Origin: a virus
Reading direction: 5' to 3' (one strand)
IMG/VR virus record: IMGVR_UViG_3300049793_000061
Span: 1-34,078 of that record
DNA length: 34,078 bases
A model generated the notes under the pieces. It did no database searches and was not told where the DNA came from. It saw only the letters and a list, made by a program, of their open reading frames with translations. Below are positions 26,537 through 34,078 of this stretch, one piece after another; position 1 is the stretch's first letter, and each line of letters starts with the position of its first letter. The translations under genes and the position numbers were made by a program.

Positions 26537-29119
26537 ATGCCTTCACTCACCATCAATGGTCACAGCGTCACCGTAGACGATAGCTTCGACAAGCTGTCGC
26601 CTGAGGAACAGAACGCCACCGTCGACCACATCGCTAAAGAACTGCATGATGGTGAGAAGCCCTCGGGCATAGGCGCAGGTCTAGCCCAAGGCGTCTCCGA
26701 CGTCGCTTCTGGCGTGGCCTCCACGCTCGGCCTCGGTGGAGTCAAGTCAGACGCTCTCGACAAAGTCGCCGCTGTCACAGCGCCCAAGGACTACAAAGCA
26801 GCACCGCTGATCCGCGAAGGCGGCCACTTCTACAACCCCTCCGACTGGAACCCCGGGAACATCCCGCAGGCTATCGCTCAGATGGCCCCCGGACTCGCTA
26901 CAGACCTCGTAGCGGGCAAGGGCGGCGCAATGGCCGGTAAAGCTGTTGCAGGACCTCGTGGTGCCATGATCGGCGGCGCAGGCGCTGCACTCGCTTCCCT
27001 CGCGGCCCGCACCTTCGGCCCAGGAGCACACGAGAACGCTGATGCCCGCACTGGTGTTCCTAACTCGGAACCCAACTCGGCTGACATCATTCGTGAAGGT
27101 GGCAAACAGGTAATAGCTGCGCCTTTCAATGCTATCGGTGCTACTAGGCTGATCCCAGGTCTCAGCGGCAAAGTTGCTGAAGTTGGCGCTAAAGGCGCAG
27201 GTAATGCGCTCGCCAAGTACCTCTCAACTATCGGCATAGAAGGTGGTGTTGGCGCTGCAAGCGACGCAGTGAACCAAGTTGGCACCACCATCGGCACGGA
27301 CAAAGGCATCCAGTATGATCCAAACAAAACTGCAGAAGCGGCGGTTACGCGCGCAGCTGGCGGTGGTCTGCTGGCTGCACCAAGACTTGCCGGTGACGTC
27401 CACAGTTCCGCAAAGTTCAGACAGTTTGGTGGAGACAATGCTGAAGCCGCAACCGCTCTCGCCAACCGACAGATCGAAGCCGCAGACGGCAAGAAACTCG
27501 TAGGACCTCTTGGGGGCACCAAGACCGCAGCGCAAGCTGTGGCTGCTGCTCACGCTGATGTCCACAACGAACTCGCTGCTGCGTCGAAGGGTGAAGACCT
27601 CTCCACCGACAACGCCAACACGCTGAAGCGAATCAACGAAGGCGGCACCGCCTCCAACAGCGAACTCACAGCTCTCGCTTCAGAAGCTTCCCCGGATACG
27701 GTGCACCTCGCGCGCCAAGCCATGCTCTCGGCCAAGCTCAAGAAGATGGGCACCATCACGGACGACAAGTTCACTGGGGGTCTATCTGGAGCCATGGAGA
27801 AGCTTAGGCCCATTGCGAACCCCACGGGCACTGTCGCCGCACTCGGCGCTACGGCGCTCGCAGGCCACGCAGGCTCCCTAGGGATGTTGGGCACGTTCGC
27901 TCCGCAGGCTGTCGGAGCCATCGCAGGTGCCTACGGCGGCGCTCGGATGCTCGACAAGCTCACAGGAGCCCGCTCTCCCGCCCAAGGCTTCACGGACAAG
28001 TTCGCGGACGCCAATGTCCCCGTACGTGCTCCTGCAGCCGTGCCAGCCCAGCCTGCTCCTGTGTCCACCTCGGTGCCACAGATAGCTCCTCCGCAGAATA
28101 CGCAGCTGTGGGGCACCCCTGCTCCAGCAGTCCCGTCTCTGCGAGCCACCCTGAACACGAACGCCAAGCTCTCTACGGGCATGGCCCAGCTCGTCAAGCA
28201 GGTCGCCAAGGAGTCTGCTGCTAAGAACTCTGCCCTAGAGGCCGCTAACGCTCCTCCCGCACCTGAAGCTCCCCAGATCAGCCCGATTGCACTCAAGATG
28301 ATGCAGGCTCGGATGAAGGCTGGACTTCCAGAGGCACCACAAGTCGCGGATGTACCGACTGTGGCTCCCCCGGCTCCACCTGTCGACGCCTTTGATGCGT
28401 TGAAGCCCCTTATGGGCCGACAGAGAGCCGTCATGCGTGGTCTCTCGGCTGCGTCCAAGCAACAGGCCATCGACAACATCGCTCAGCGTAAGGCCGCTGG
28501 AGTGGCTCAGGCCGAAGGTCTCGCAGGCGACAGCCACCTCATCAACGACAACGGCGGTCTTGAGGCTCTCAGCAATCCTGAGTTCACCAAGCGAGGCTCC
28601 CAGCTGATCAGCGCGGCCAACGTGATGCGCAAGCTCACCGCGCAGCCTGCAGAGGAAGCTTCGGTGCCCACGGGTACTCCTGCGTCTCCTTTGATCGCTG
28701 AAGTCATGGCGAAGATCAGCAAGAAGAACGGCAAGGTGAACGAAACTCCGCACCCCGAAGAGATGCAGCCCTACAACCCGATCCCAGAAGAAGCTCTTGT
28801 CCGCAAGAGCATGAACGATGATCAGGTGGCCGCACATCAGGATACTCGATACCGACCTGAGGCTAGGACGCCTTATGGTGACAAGGTCATCGAGACCCGC
28901 AGAGCCAAGCGAGAGCCGCTCCTAGGCATCGCTAACGACCACCCTGAAGACGGAGCAGCTGTGGAGAGTCTCTACCACCAGCTCGACCACACCAGCAGAC
29001 GTGCCGTGGCCCGCAAGGCCCTTGCACACTACACCAACTTCATGTCCCCAGCAGCGGCGAAAGCTGTGCACTCACACTTCACACGCTCAGTGCTGGAGAA
29101 CCTTTGGAGCAAAGAGTAA
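26537..29119 (+). CDS. Large Ala/Gly-rich internal or ejection protein, 860 aa
   Basis: Probable DNA-ejection or internal virion protein. The N-terminus (MPSLTINGHSVTVDDSFDKL, then SPEEQNATVDHIA) is a short beta-alpha module found at the start of many phage virion proteins. Residues about 118-165 form a small-residue, glycine-zipper-like hydrophobic stretch (GGAMAGKAVAGPRGAMIGGA) that could insert in the membrane. The middle is helical; residues about 490-620 are Pro/Ala-rich linkers. Starts 1 nt after the lysozyme gene. Function is inferred from composition and position. Confidence 0.75.
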   Translation: MPSLTINGHSVTVDDSFDKLSPEEQNATVDHIAKELHDGEKPSGIGAGLAQGVSDVASGVASTLGLGGVKSDALDKVAAVTAPKDYKAAPLIREGGHFYNPSDWNPGNIPQAIAQMAPGLATDLVAGKGGAMAGKAVAGPRGAMIGGAGAALASLAARTFGPGAHENADARTGVPNSEPNSADIIREGGKQVIAAPFNAIGATRLIPGLSGKVAEVGAKGAGNALAKYLSTIGIEGGVGAASDAVNQVGTTIGTDKGIQYDPNKTAEAAVTRAAGGGLLAAPRLAGDVHSSAKFRQFGGDNAEAATALANRQIEAADGKKLVGPLGGTKTAAQAVAAAHADVHNELAAASKGEDLSTDNANTLKRINEGGTASNSELTALASEASPDTVHLARQAMLSAKLKKMGTITDDKFTGGLSGAMEKLRPIANPTGTVAALGATALAGHAGSLGMLGTFAPQAVGAIAGAYGGARMLDKLTGARSPAQGFTDKFADANVPVRAPAAVPAQPAPVSTSVPQIAPPQNTQLWGTPAPAVPSLRATLNTNAKLSTGMAQLVKQVAKESAAKNSALEAANAPPAPEAPQISPIALKMMQARMKAGLPEAPQVADVPTVAPPAPPVDAFDALKPLMGRQRAVMRGLSAASKQQAIDNIAQRKAAGVAQAEGLAGDSHLINDNGGLEALSNPEFTKRGSQLISAANVMRKLTAQPAEEASVPTGTPASPLIAEVMAKISKKNGKVNETPHPEEMQPYNPIPEEALVRKSMNDDQVAAHQDTRYRPEARTPYGDKVIETRRAKREPLLGIANDHPEDGAAVESLYHQLDHTSRRAVARKALAHYTNFMSPAAAKAVHSHFTRSVLENLWSKE

Positions 29120-29120
29120 A

Positions 29121-29660
29121 TTGACCGAAACGAAGAAGGCCCCCGGGAAGCGGATCAAGAAGATCAAGCTATATCCTGGGGGCATCGGGAAGCCTCCCAG
29201 AAAACAACCGCATGTCTCAGCAGCGATGAAGGCTCTATGGGCCTCTCCTGAAGGCAAAGCGAAGATGGCAGCTAGGGATGCCAAGTGCCAAGAGGACATG
29301 CGCCTCAACCCTCAGAAATACTCACGCATCGGTGTGCCTCATGGGATGACCAAGGCTACTGTTGCGCCTCTGTGGGCGAAAGCTCACGAACAAGCAGATA
29401 GGTTTATAGAGAAGATGAAAGACGAAGGCGTTCTACCCGCCGTTATCGTTCCTGACAGCGACGACGCGAAGGGCGTAGCAGCACTGCACGCAGCGACCGT
29501 CCTGGCTCTAGGACCTAGTGATAAGCAGCTCAAGCTTGCTGCGATCCGTACGGTTCTTGAGTGGACCCGCTCGAAGCCTGCTGCGAAATCCAACGTAACG
29601 ATCAACACGTCTGAACAGTGGCTGGCAGAAATTGCCGCCGCCGATGACGGAGCCGAGTAA
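29121..29660 (+). CDS. Candidate small terminase subunit, 179 aa
   Basis: Directly upstream of the large terminase and overlapping it, the usual place for the DNA-recognition subunit. The start is TTG at 29121 (AAGAG 5 nt upstream), since the frame upstream of it lies inside the previous gene. The N-terminus is basic (KRIKKIKLYPGGIGKPPRKQ), with a conserved-looking helical centre (KATVAPLWAKAHEQADRFIE) and a C-terminal helical segment (SDKQLKLAAIRTVLEWTRSK). No classic HTH is seen, so the assignment rests on context. Confidence 0.68.
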   Translation: MTETKKAPGKRIKKIKLYPGGIGKPPRKQPHVSAAMKALWASPEGKAKMAARDAKCQEDMRLNPQKYSRIGVPHGMTKATVAPLWAKAHEQADRFIEKMKDEGVLPAVIVPDSDDAKGVAALHAATVLALGPSDKQLKLAAIRTVLEWTRSKPAAKSNVTINTSEQWLAEIAAADDGAE

Positions 29661-31245
29661 CGCTAAGCTGCTCGCCACTCGAAAGCGTCTATTAGAAGAC
29701 TTCGAGTTCTACTGCCGACATTGCATCAAGATCAGGACGAAGCAGGGCACGATTGTCCCGCTCGTCTTCAATCAAGTCCAGAAGCGCTTCGCGAAGCTCA
29801 TCATCGACCAGATGGGCACGAAGGGCTATGTGCGCATGGTCGTGCTCAAGGCGAGACAGCAGGGCCTATCCACAGTAATCACGGCGTGGCAATACTGGTG
29901 GGTGTCCCAGCGCAAGGCTCAAAAGGGCCTAGTGATGGCGCACGAAGCCGACAGCACCACATCGCTCTGGGACATGTACAAGCGTGCCCACGACAACGCG
30001 CCAGACATTGTAAAGCCCCATCACAAGTATTCGTCGCGGACAGAGTTGTCCTTTGACGTGCTCGACAGCGCCCTCCGTATCGCCACCGCTGGTGGTAGAG
30101 GTGTCGCACGCGGCGAAACGCTGACGGTCTGTCATCTCTCTGAGGTCGCCTTCTGGCCCCCAGCTTTCGCTGCGACCAACTTCAACGGCCTCATCCAAGC
30201 GGTCCCTGACGAGCCCGGCACTGCCGTGTTCATCGAGAGCACCGCGCAAGGCATGACTGGCAAGTTTCGTGAACAGTGGGTTGGTGCCACCAATGGCTCC
30301 ACCGGATACGTTCCGTTCTTCTCAGCATGGCATGAGAGCGCGGAGTATAGGGTCAAAGACGTCCCTGAAGACTTCGAGCCTACGCCAGACGAGAAAGAAC
30401 TAGCCAAGCTGTTCAACCTCAGCAACGAGCAGCTTGCTTGGAGACGACGCAAGGTTGCCACGAGTGGCATCGAGCTGTTCCAGCAGGAATACCCCGCCAC
30501 ACCTGACGAAGCCTTCATCTCTACAGGCCGCCCCGTATTCAATCCCGATTACATCCAGAAGCGTCTCAACGCGCCCGTGCAGCCTCTCAAGCGCATGGCC
30601 GTGGAGAACATAGGAGCCAGCATTGGCAGTATCGTTGAACACCCTCGCGGCGAACTACTCATCTATCGCGACCTCGATCCGAAAGAGACTTATGTCATCG
30701 GAGCGGACGTTGGCATGGGAGTCCGCGGTGGCGACGCGTCCTGCGCTCAAGTTCTCGACAGCCAACAGCGTCAAGTCGCCGTTTGGCGAGGCGTGGTCCA
30801 CCCCGACTATTTCGGGAAAGTGCTCGCCACTCTCGGGTATCATTACCACTCCGCTCTCATCGCTCCTGAACGGAACAACCACGGACTCGTAACCTGCATC
30901 ACCCTAAGAGACCTTGAGTACCCGTACATCTACACGGACGTTGCTGAAGGCACTCTCGACGCAGGACGCGATACAATAAATCTGGGCTTCTTCACCAGCG
31001 AACGCACCAAGCCCCTTATCATCGACAAGCTACGATCATCTGACCGCGAGCGAGAGATTGTCATCAGTGACACGCTCACGCTTCAGGAGATGCTGACGTA
31101 CATCGTGACCGAGAGCGGCAAGATGGAAGCCGAACAAGGCTCACACGACGACACCGTCATGGCCCTGGCAATCGCCCTCTACATCCACGAAGGCCGCTGG
31201 ACCCCCGTAGCGTTCTCAGACTCCTGCTACTCCAAAGCAATTTAA
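29644..31245 (+). CDS. Large terminase subunit (packaging ATPase-nuclease)
   Basis: Drives DNA into the prohead and cuts it; 533 aa. The ATPase has a variant Walker A VLKARQQGLST (69-77), the Walker B strand TVCHLSEVAFW (E167), and the coupling motif IESTAQG. The RNase H-like nuclease has VIGADVGMGVRGGDASCAQV, then PERNNHG, then HDDTVMALAIA, supplying the acidic metal ligands. The lack of close T7 gp19 resemblance marks the packaging module as different from T7. ATG at 29644 is preferred; an in-frame TTG at 29632 is possible. Confidence 0.93.
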   Translation: MTEPSNAKLLATRKRLLEDFEFYCRHCIKIRTKQGTIVPLVFNQVQKRFAKLIIDQMGTKGYVRMVVLKARQQGLSTVITAWQYWWVSQRKAQKGLVMAHEADSTTSLWDMYKRAHDNAPDIVKPHHKYSSRTELSFDVLDSALRIATAGGRGVARGETLTVCHLSEVAFWPPAFAATNFNGLIQAVPDEPGTAVFIESTAQGMTGKFREQWVGATNGSTGYVPFFSAWHESAEYRVKDVPEDFEPTPDEKELAKLFNLSNEQLAWRRRKVATSGIELFQQEYPATPDEAFISTGRPVFNPDYIQKRLNAPVQPLKRMAVENIGASIGSIVEHPRGELLIYRDLDPKETYVIGADVGMGVRGGDASCAQVLDSQQRQVAVWRGVVHPDYFGKVLATLGYHYHSALIAPERNNHGLVTCITLRDLEYPYIYTDVAEGTLDAGRDTINLGFFTSERTKPLIIDKLRSSDREREIVISDTLTLQEMLTYIVTESGKMEAEQGSHDDTVMALAIALYIHEGRWTPVAFSDSCYSKAI

Positions 31246-31254
31246 GGAAACCCA

Positions 31255-33294
31255 TTGGCGAAGAAGCCTTCTGCTGTCCTCAGCGATAGCGAAATCATGA
31301 CTAAGGTTAGCGCGAAGGCTTCTGACTCCGTAGGTTGGTATGACAGCAAGCTCTCCCGTGAACGCGAACGCGTAACTCAATACTACAACGGCCTTCTCCC
31401 TAAGCGCCAAAGCGACGGCTCCAGCAGCTACATCTCGACTGACGTCTACGATAGCGTAGAAACCCTGAAAGCCACGCTGCTCGAAACATTCTCAGCAGGC
31501 GACGACATCTTCCAGTTCGACCCTGATCAGGACATGAGCGCGGAAGACTGCCGCGTAGCCACAAAGTACGCCCAGTACGTTGTATTTCGTGAGAACGACG
31601 GGCACGCCCTGTTCAATGGAATCATGCACGATGGCCTTGCGGCCCGCGCAGGCATCGCCAAGGTCTACTGGGAAGAGAAGTACGATTACAGCGACGAAGA
31701 GTTCGAAGGCCTGCCCTACGATCACGCGCACGCCGTAGCCTCGCACGAAGAGGTCTCGGAGTTCGATGGCACGCACGACCCAGAGACAGACACCTACGCA
31801 GGCACACTCACCCGCAAGAAAGACTGCTCCAAGATCACTGCGGAAGGCATCGCGCCCGAGGAGTTCCTAATAGCTCCTCGCGCCGTCAGTATCACCAAGT
31901 CTCCCTACTGCGGTCACCGCACGCCTAAGACCAAGGCTGAGTTAATCGACGCTGGCTACGACAAGAAGAAGGTCATGAGCCTTCCGGCCAGTGACGTGAA
32001 GGACATCGACTTTAGCCCTGAAGCCCTAGCGCGCCAAGAGCCCACCCAGAGCAGTCAGACCGCTGACGACCCAATCGACGAGACAATGCAGAGCGTTCTC
32101 TTCTACGAGAGCTACGTCCGCATGTGCATCGACAAGAAGCTAGGAACGCGTCTCTACAAGGTGTGTCACGTCAACGACACGATGCTCGAAGACCCTGAAG
32201 AGGTAGATAAAGCCCCCTTCTTCGCTTATGTCCCGCTTCCCGTGCCCCACATCTTCTACGGCAACAACTTTGCCCAGCGCGTGATCCCGACGCAGAACGC
32301 GCGTACGGTTTTGATGCGTGGCGTTTTGGATCACACATCAATTTCTACAAATCCTAGGTGGCAAGTCGTCAACGGTGGTCTTATGAACCCCCGAGAACTG
32401 TTGGAAAACAGAATGGGCGGTCTGGTCAACGTACGTCGGCCCGACACTGTGGTGCCTCTCGCCCAGAACAACCTGAACCCCTACGTCCTGAACGTACTTG
32501 AGCTGCTCTCGAACAACAACGAGAAGTCCACGGGACAATCGGCACTATCGTCAGGCCTGAACAAGGACGCGATCAGCACCCAGAACTCCCAAGGCCTCAT
32601 CGACAACATGATGAAGGCCTCGGGCCAGAGGGCCAAGATTGCTGCCAGAAACTTCGCCTACGGTTTCTTCACAGAACTAATGATCGAAGTGATCCGCCTA
32701 GCCATCATCCACGACAAGAAGCGTGTGATAGAAGTAGCAGGCAAGCCCCTCGAAGTAGACCCGAAGAGCTGGACAGAGCGTAAGACGTGCTCCATCTCCA
32801 TGCACCTAGGCTACGGAGAGCAGGATGCTTTGGCAGCTAAGCTTGATCGTACGTACGAACGCATGACTAAGGACCCCAGCCTCGCACCAATCTTCGGCCT
32901 AGAGCAGAAGTACGCGATGGTTATGGACGGTCTGAAGGCCGCAAGGTTCCCAGGAGCCTCCAAGTATCTGCTCACACCCGACAAGGCTGCGCCGCCTCCT
33001 GGCCCAGACCCGATCAAGATGGGTGAACTCCAAGTCAAGAAACAGCTCGCTGATGCCGCACAGGCTCAGGCTAACGCTGCGAACGACAAGAACCAGAAGC
33101 TCCTCGCAATCGACAGCGAACGTATCAACGTCGACAAGGCGAAGCTCCACCTCACCGCGATTGATCAAGACCGCACCAACGACCGTCACGACCTCGAAAC
33201 TGCAGCGCGCATCGACATCGGCCAACGAGAAATCGTCATGCTGGAGAATGCCCCGCCTGCGGCTGAGAAGGCTATTGTGGCACCTAGGAACTAA
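31255..33294 (+). CDS. Portal protein
   Basis: Dodecameric head-tail connector, 679 aa, placed directly after the large terminase. The N-terminal half has typical portal features (MTKVSAKASDSVGWYDSKLS, then RERERVTQYYNG, SSYISTDVYDSVETLKATLL). The second half has VYVPLPVPHIFYGNNFAQRV-like strands and a long helical C-terminus rich in Ala and Gln (KKQLADAAQAQANAANDKNQ). It is longer than T7 gp8 (536), and its pattern is closer to the large portals of P22-like and similar podoviruses. The start is TTG at 31255 behind a strong AAGGAAACCCA. Confidence 0.87.
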   Translation: MAKKPSAVLSDSEIMTKVSAKASDSVGWYDSKLSRERERVTQYYNGLLPKRQSDGSSSYISTDVYDSVETLKATLLETFSAGDDIFQFDPDQDMSAEDCRVATKYAQYVVFRENDGHALFNGIMHDGLAARAGIAKVYWEEKYDYSDEEFEGLPYDHAHAVASHEEVSEFDGTHDPETDTYAGTLTRKKDCSKITAEGIAPEEFLIAPRAVSITKSPYCGHRTPKTKAELIDAGYDKKKVMSLPASDVKDIDFSPEALARQEPTQSSQTADDPIDETMQSVLFYESYVRMCIDKKLGTRLYKVCHVNDTMLEDPEEVDKAPFFAYVPLPVPHIFYGNNFAQRVIPTQNARTVLMRGVLDHTSISTNPRWQVVNGGLMNPRELLENRMGGLVNVRRPDTVVPLAQNNLNPYVLNVLELLSNNNEKSTGQSALSSGLNKDAISTQNSQGLIDNMMKASGQRAKIAARNFAYGFFTELMIEVIRLAIIHDKKRVIEVAGKPLEVDPKSWTERKTCSISMHLGYGEQDALAAKLDRTYERMTKDPSLAPIFGLEQKYAMVMDGLKAARFPGASKYLLTPDKAAPPPGPDPIKMGELQVKKQLADAAQAQANAANDKNQKLLAIDSERINVDKAKLHLTAIDQDRTNDRHDLETAARIDIGQREIVMLENAPPAAEKAIVAPRN

Positions 33295-33303
33295 GGACGC
33301 TGA

Positions 33304-33936
33304 ATGTTTGGCGATAAACGATCTAATCAAACGCTCAGTGATCTGGTCGCTGGCACTCCTGGGACCCCTCAGGAGAGCTGGCTTCACAAGCTGCACGGGA
33401 TGCTCGACCCCGGCGCAAACAGCGCTGCCATCATGTCCCTTCTCGGAAGAAACTCCGGGATGCGGGCAGTGGCTGGCGGGACGCAAGGGGATATCCTTAC
33501 GGACCCCAAGCTTCTTGCGCACGTCAACAATGCTTTCACGCCTGCTGCTCCTGCAGCCTCCTTCGACGAACGCTTCCCCGCCCCGGCGGCTCCCGAAGAG
33601 CCTATGACGCCGCAAGCACGCTTGAACCACGGCTTCAACATGTTTGGACCCAGCGCCTCTAGGGGTATCCCGACGATGGCTTCGCAGAACCTTCCGACAC
33701 CGATGGATAACCTACCCCCGGCAGCTGCTCCTGCAGTGCCAATGCCGACACCCAGGCCCGAAGAGGCCCCACAGCCTCCCGCACCGGACATGGGTTTCTT
33801 CGCCCGCAATACCGCAATGATGCGTGACCCTTCATCGGGCGCGTTCATCGACCCGGCTGCTGGTGAGAGCGCTCAAGCCTCAGGGCCTGACGTTATAAAC
33901 AAGCTTCTGAGCTACTTCCACAACAAGGAAACATGA
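33304..33936 (+). CDS. Pro/Ala-rich protein after portal, possible scaffold, 210 aa
   Basis: No recognised family. Residues 1-75 look folded (LSDLVAGTPGTPQESWLHKL, then AAIMSLLGRNSGMRAVAGG). Residues 80-165 are a Pro/Ala-rich low-complexity linker, and the last 15 are polar and helical (VINKLLSYFHNKET). A scaffold or capsid-assembly role is suggested only by the place between portal and the (unseen) capsid genes. Ribosome site AAGGAC before the ATG; ATGA overlap with the next gene. Confidence 0.65.
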   Translation: MFGDKRSNQTLSDLVAGTPGTPQESWLHKLHGMLDPGANSAAIMSLLGRNSGMRAVAGGTQGDILTDPKLLAHVNNAFTPAAPAASFDERFPAPAAPEEPMTPQARLNHGFNMFGPSASRGIPTMASQNLPTPMDNLPPAAAPAVPMPTPRPEEAPQPPAPDMGFFARNTAMMRDPSSGAFIDPAAGESAQASGPDVINKLLSYFHNKET

Positions 33937-34078
33937 AACAGTATATCGGAACTAAGCGCATCAACGCAAAGCCAATGACGCGCGCAGACTACAACACGTT
34001 TCGCGGTTGGGAGTTGCCTGCCGACGAAGACGGCTCAGACGAGGGGTACCTTGTCGAGTACACGGACGGCGGTAAAGC
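33933..34078 (+). CDS. Phage protein start, cut by window end
   Basis: The first 48 codons read MKQYIGTKRINAKPMTRADY, then NTFRGWELPADEDGSDEGYL. This N-terminus (MKQYIGTK, then AKPMTR, then GWxxPADE, then GYLVEY) recurs in small hypothetical phage proteins near head genes. Ribosome site AAGGAAAC and an ATGA overlap support the start. Function unknown; the 3' end lies beyond the window. Confidence 0.75.
   Translation, partial: MKQYIGTKRINAKPMTRADYNTFRGWELPADEDGSDEGYLVEYTDGGK

Noticed and set aside
29001-29120. Upstream extension of the candidate small terminase
   Set aside because: Inside the 860-aa gene in another frame; the TTG at 29121 directly after the stop of that gene is preferred.
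32899-33630. Minus-strand open frame opposite portal and the Pro-rich gene
   Set aside because: Spans two real plus-strand genes; no ribosome site or protein motif.

Overview
This window is most of a temperate-looking, podovirus-type bacteriophage genome (or an integrated copy of one). No cellular housekeeping gene is present. It is moderately G+C-rich, with strong AAGGAG-type ribosome sites and frequent GTG and TTG starts, so the host is a bacterium, most likely a proteobacterium. The sequence alone does not fix the genus.

The genome is split into two divergent arms. The left arm (about 1-19,195) is read leftward on the minus strand. Its order, from 19.2 kb down to 1, is: small early genes and a 567-aa early protein; a metallopeptidase; a run of very small genes; a lysogeny-type block (MarR-like regulator, small protein, tyrosine integrase, 12.5-14.4 kb); a T7-type single-subunit RNA polymerase; more small genes; then a T7-ordered replication block. 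That block holds SSB, endonuclease I, a DPPY methyltransferase, a small winged-helix protein, primase-helicase, family A DNA polymerase and 5'-3' exonuclease, the last cut by the window edge. The genes are tiled with ATGA, GTGA, TGATG or TAATG overlaps. At least ten real genes are under 60 codons and easily missed, and several encode single-pass membrane peptides.

The right arm (about 20,025-34,078) is read rightward. It holds a separate tail-fibre gene with a collar domain, followed by a terminator and a long leader. Then comes a virion operon: a large tail-associated protein, several small virion proteins, a protein ending in a mini peptidase S74 (chaperone) domain, a tail-lysozyme protein, a large Ala/Gly-rich ejection-type protein, a small-terminase candidate, the large terminase, the portal, a Pro-rich protein and the start of one more gene. 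The packaging and portal genes do not look like T7 genes. The phage is therefore a hybrid: T7-like transcription and replication, an integrase, and a different morphogenesis module. Capsid and lysis genes are presumably outside the window.

The most interesting signals are non-coding. (1) An octamer, consensus CCTAAGAG, recurs about twelve times in the leader of the virion operon (21,062-21,341), mostly at 10-11 bp spacing. It also occurs three times at 9-10 bp spacing just upstream of the RNA polymerase gene (12,235-12,261), always in the sense of the downstream operon. Both arrays lie downstream of a similar G+C hairpin plus T-tract. (2) A second motif, GCCAATCGG in minus-strand sense, lies in the leaders of at least six early genes, and in the four earliest ones it is paired at exactly 17 bp. 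(3) The 830-bp region between the arms holds several perfect palindromes that look like operators. Together these suggest a phage-encoded regulatory circuit joining a T7-type polymerase to lysogeny control.
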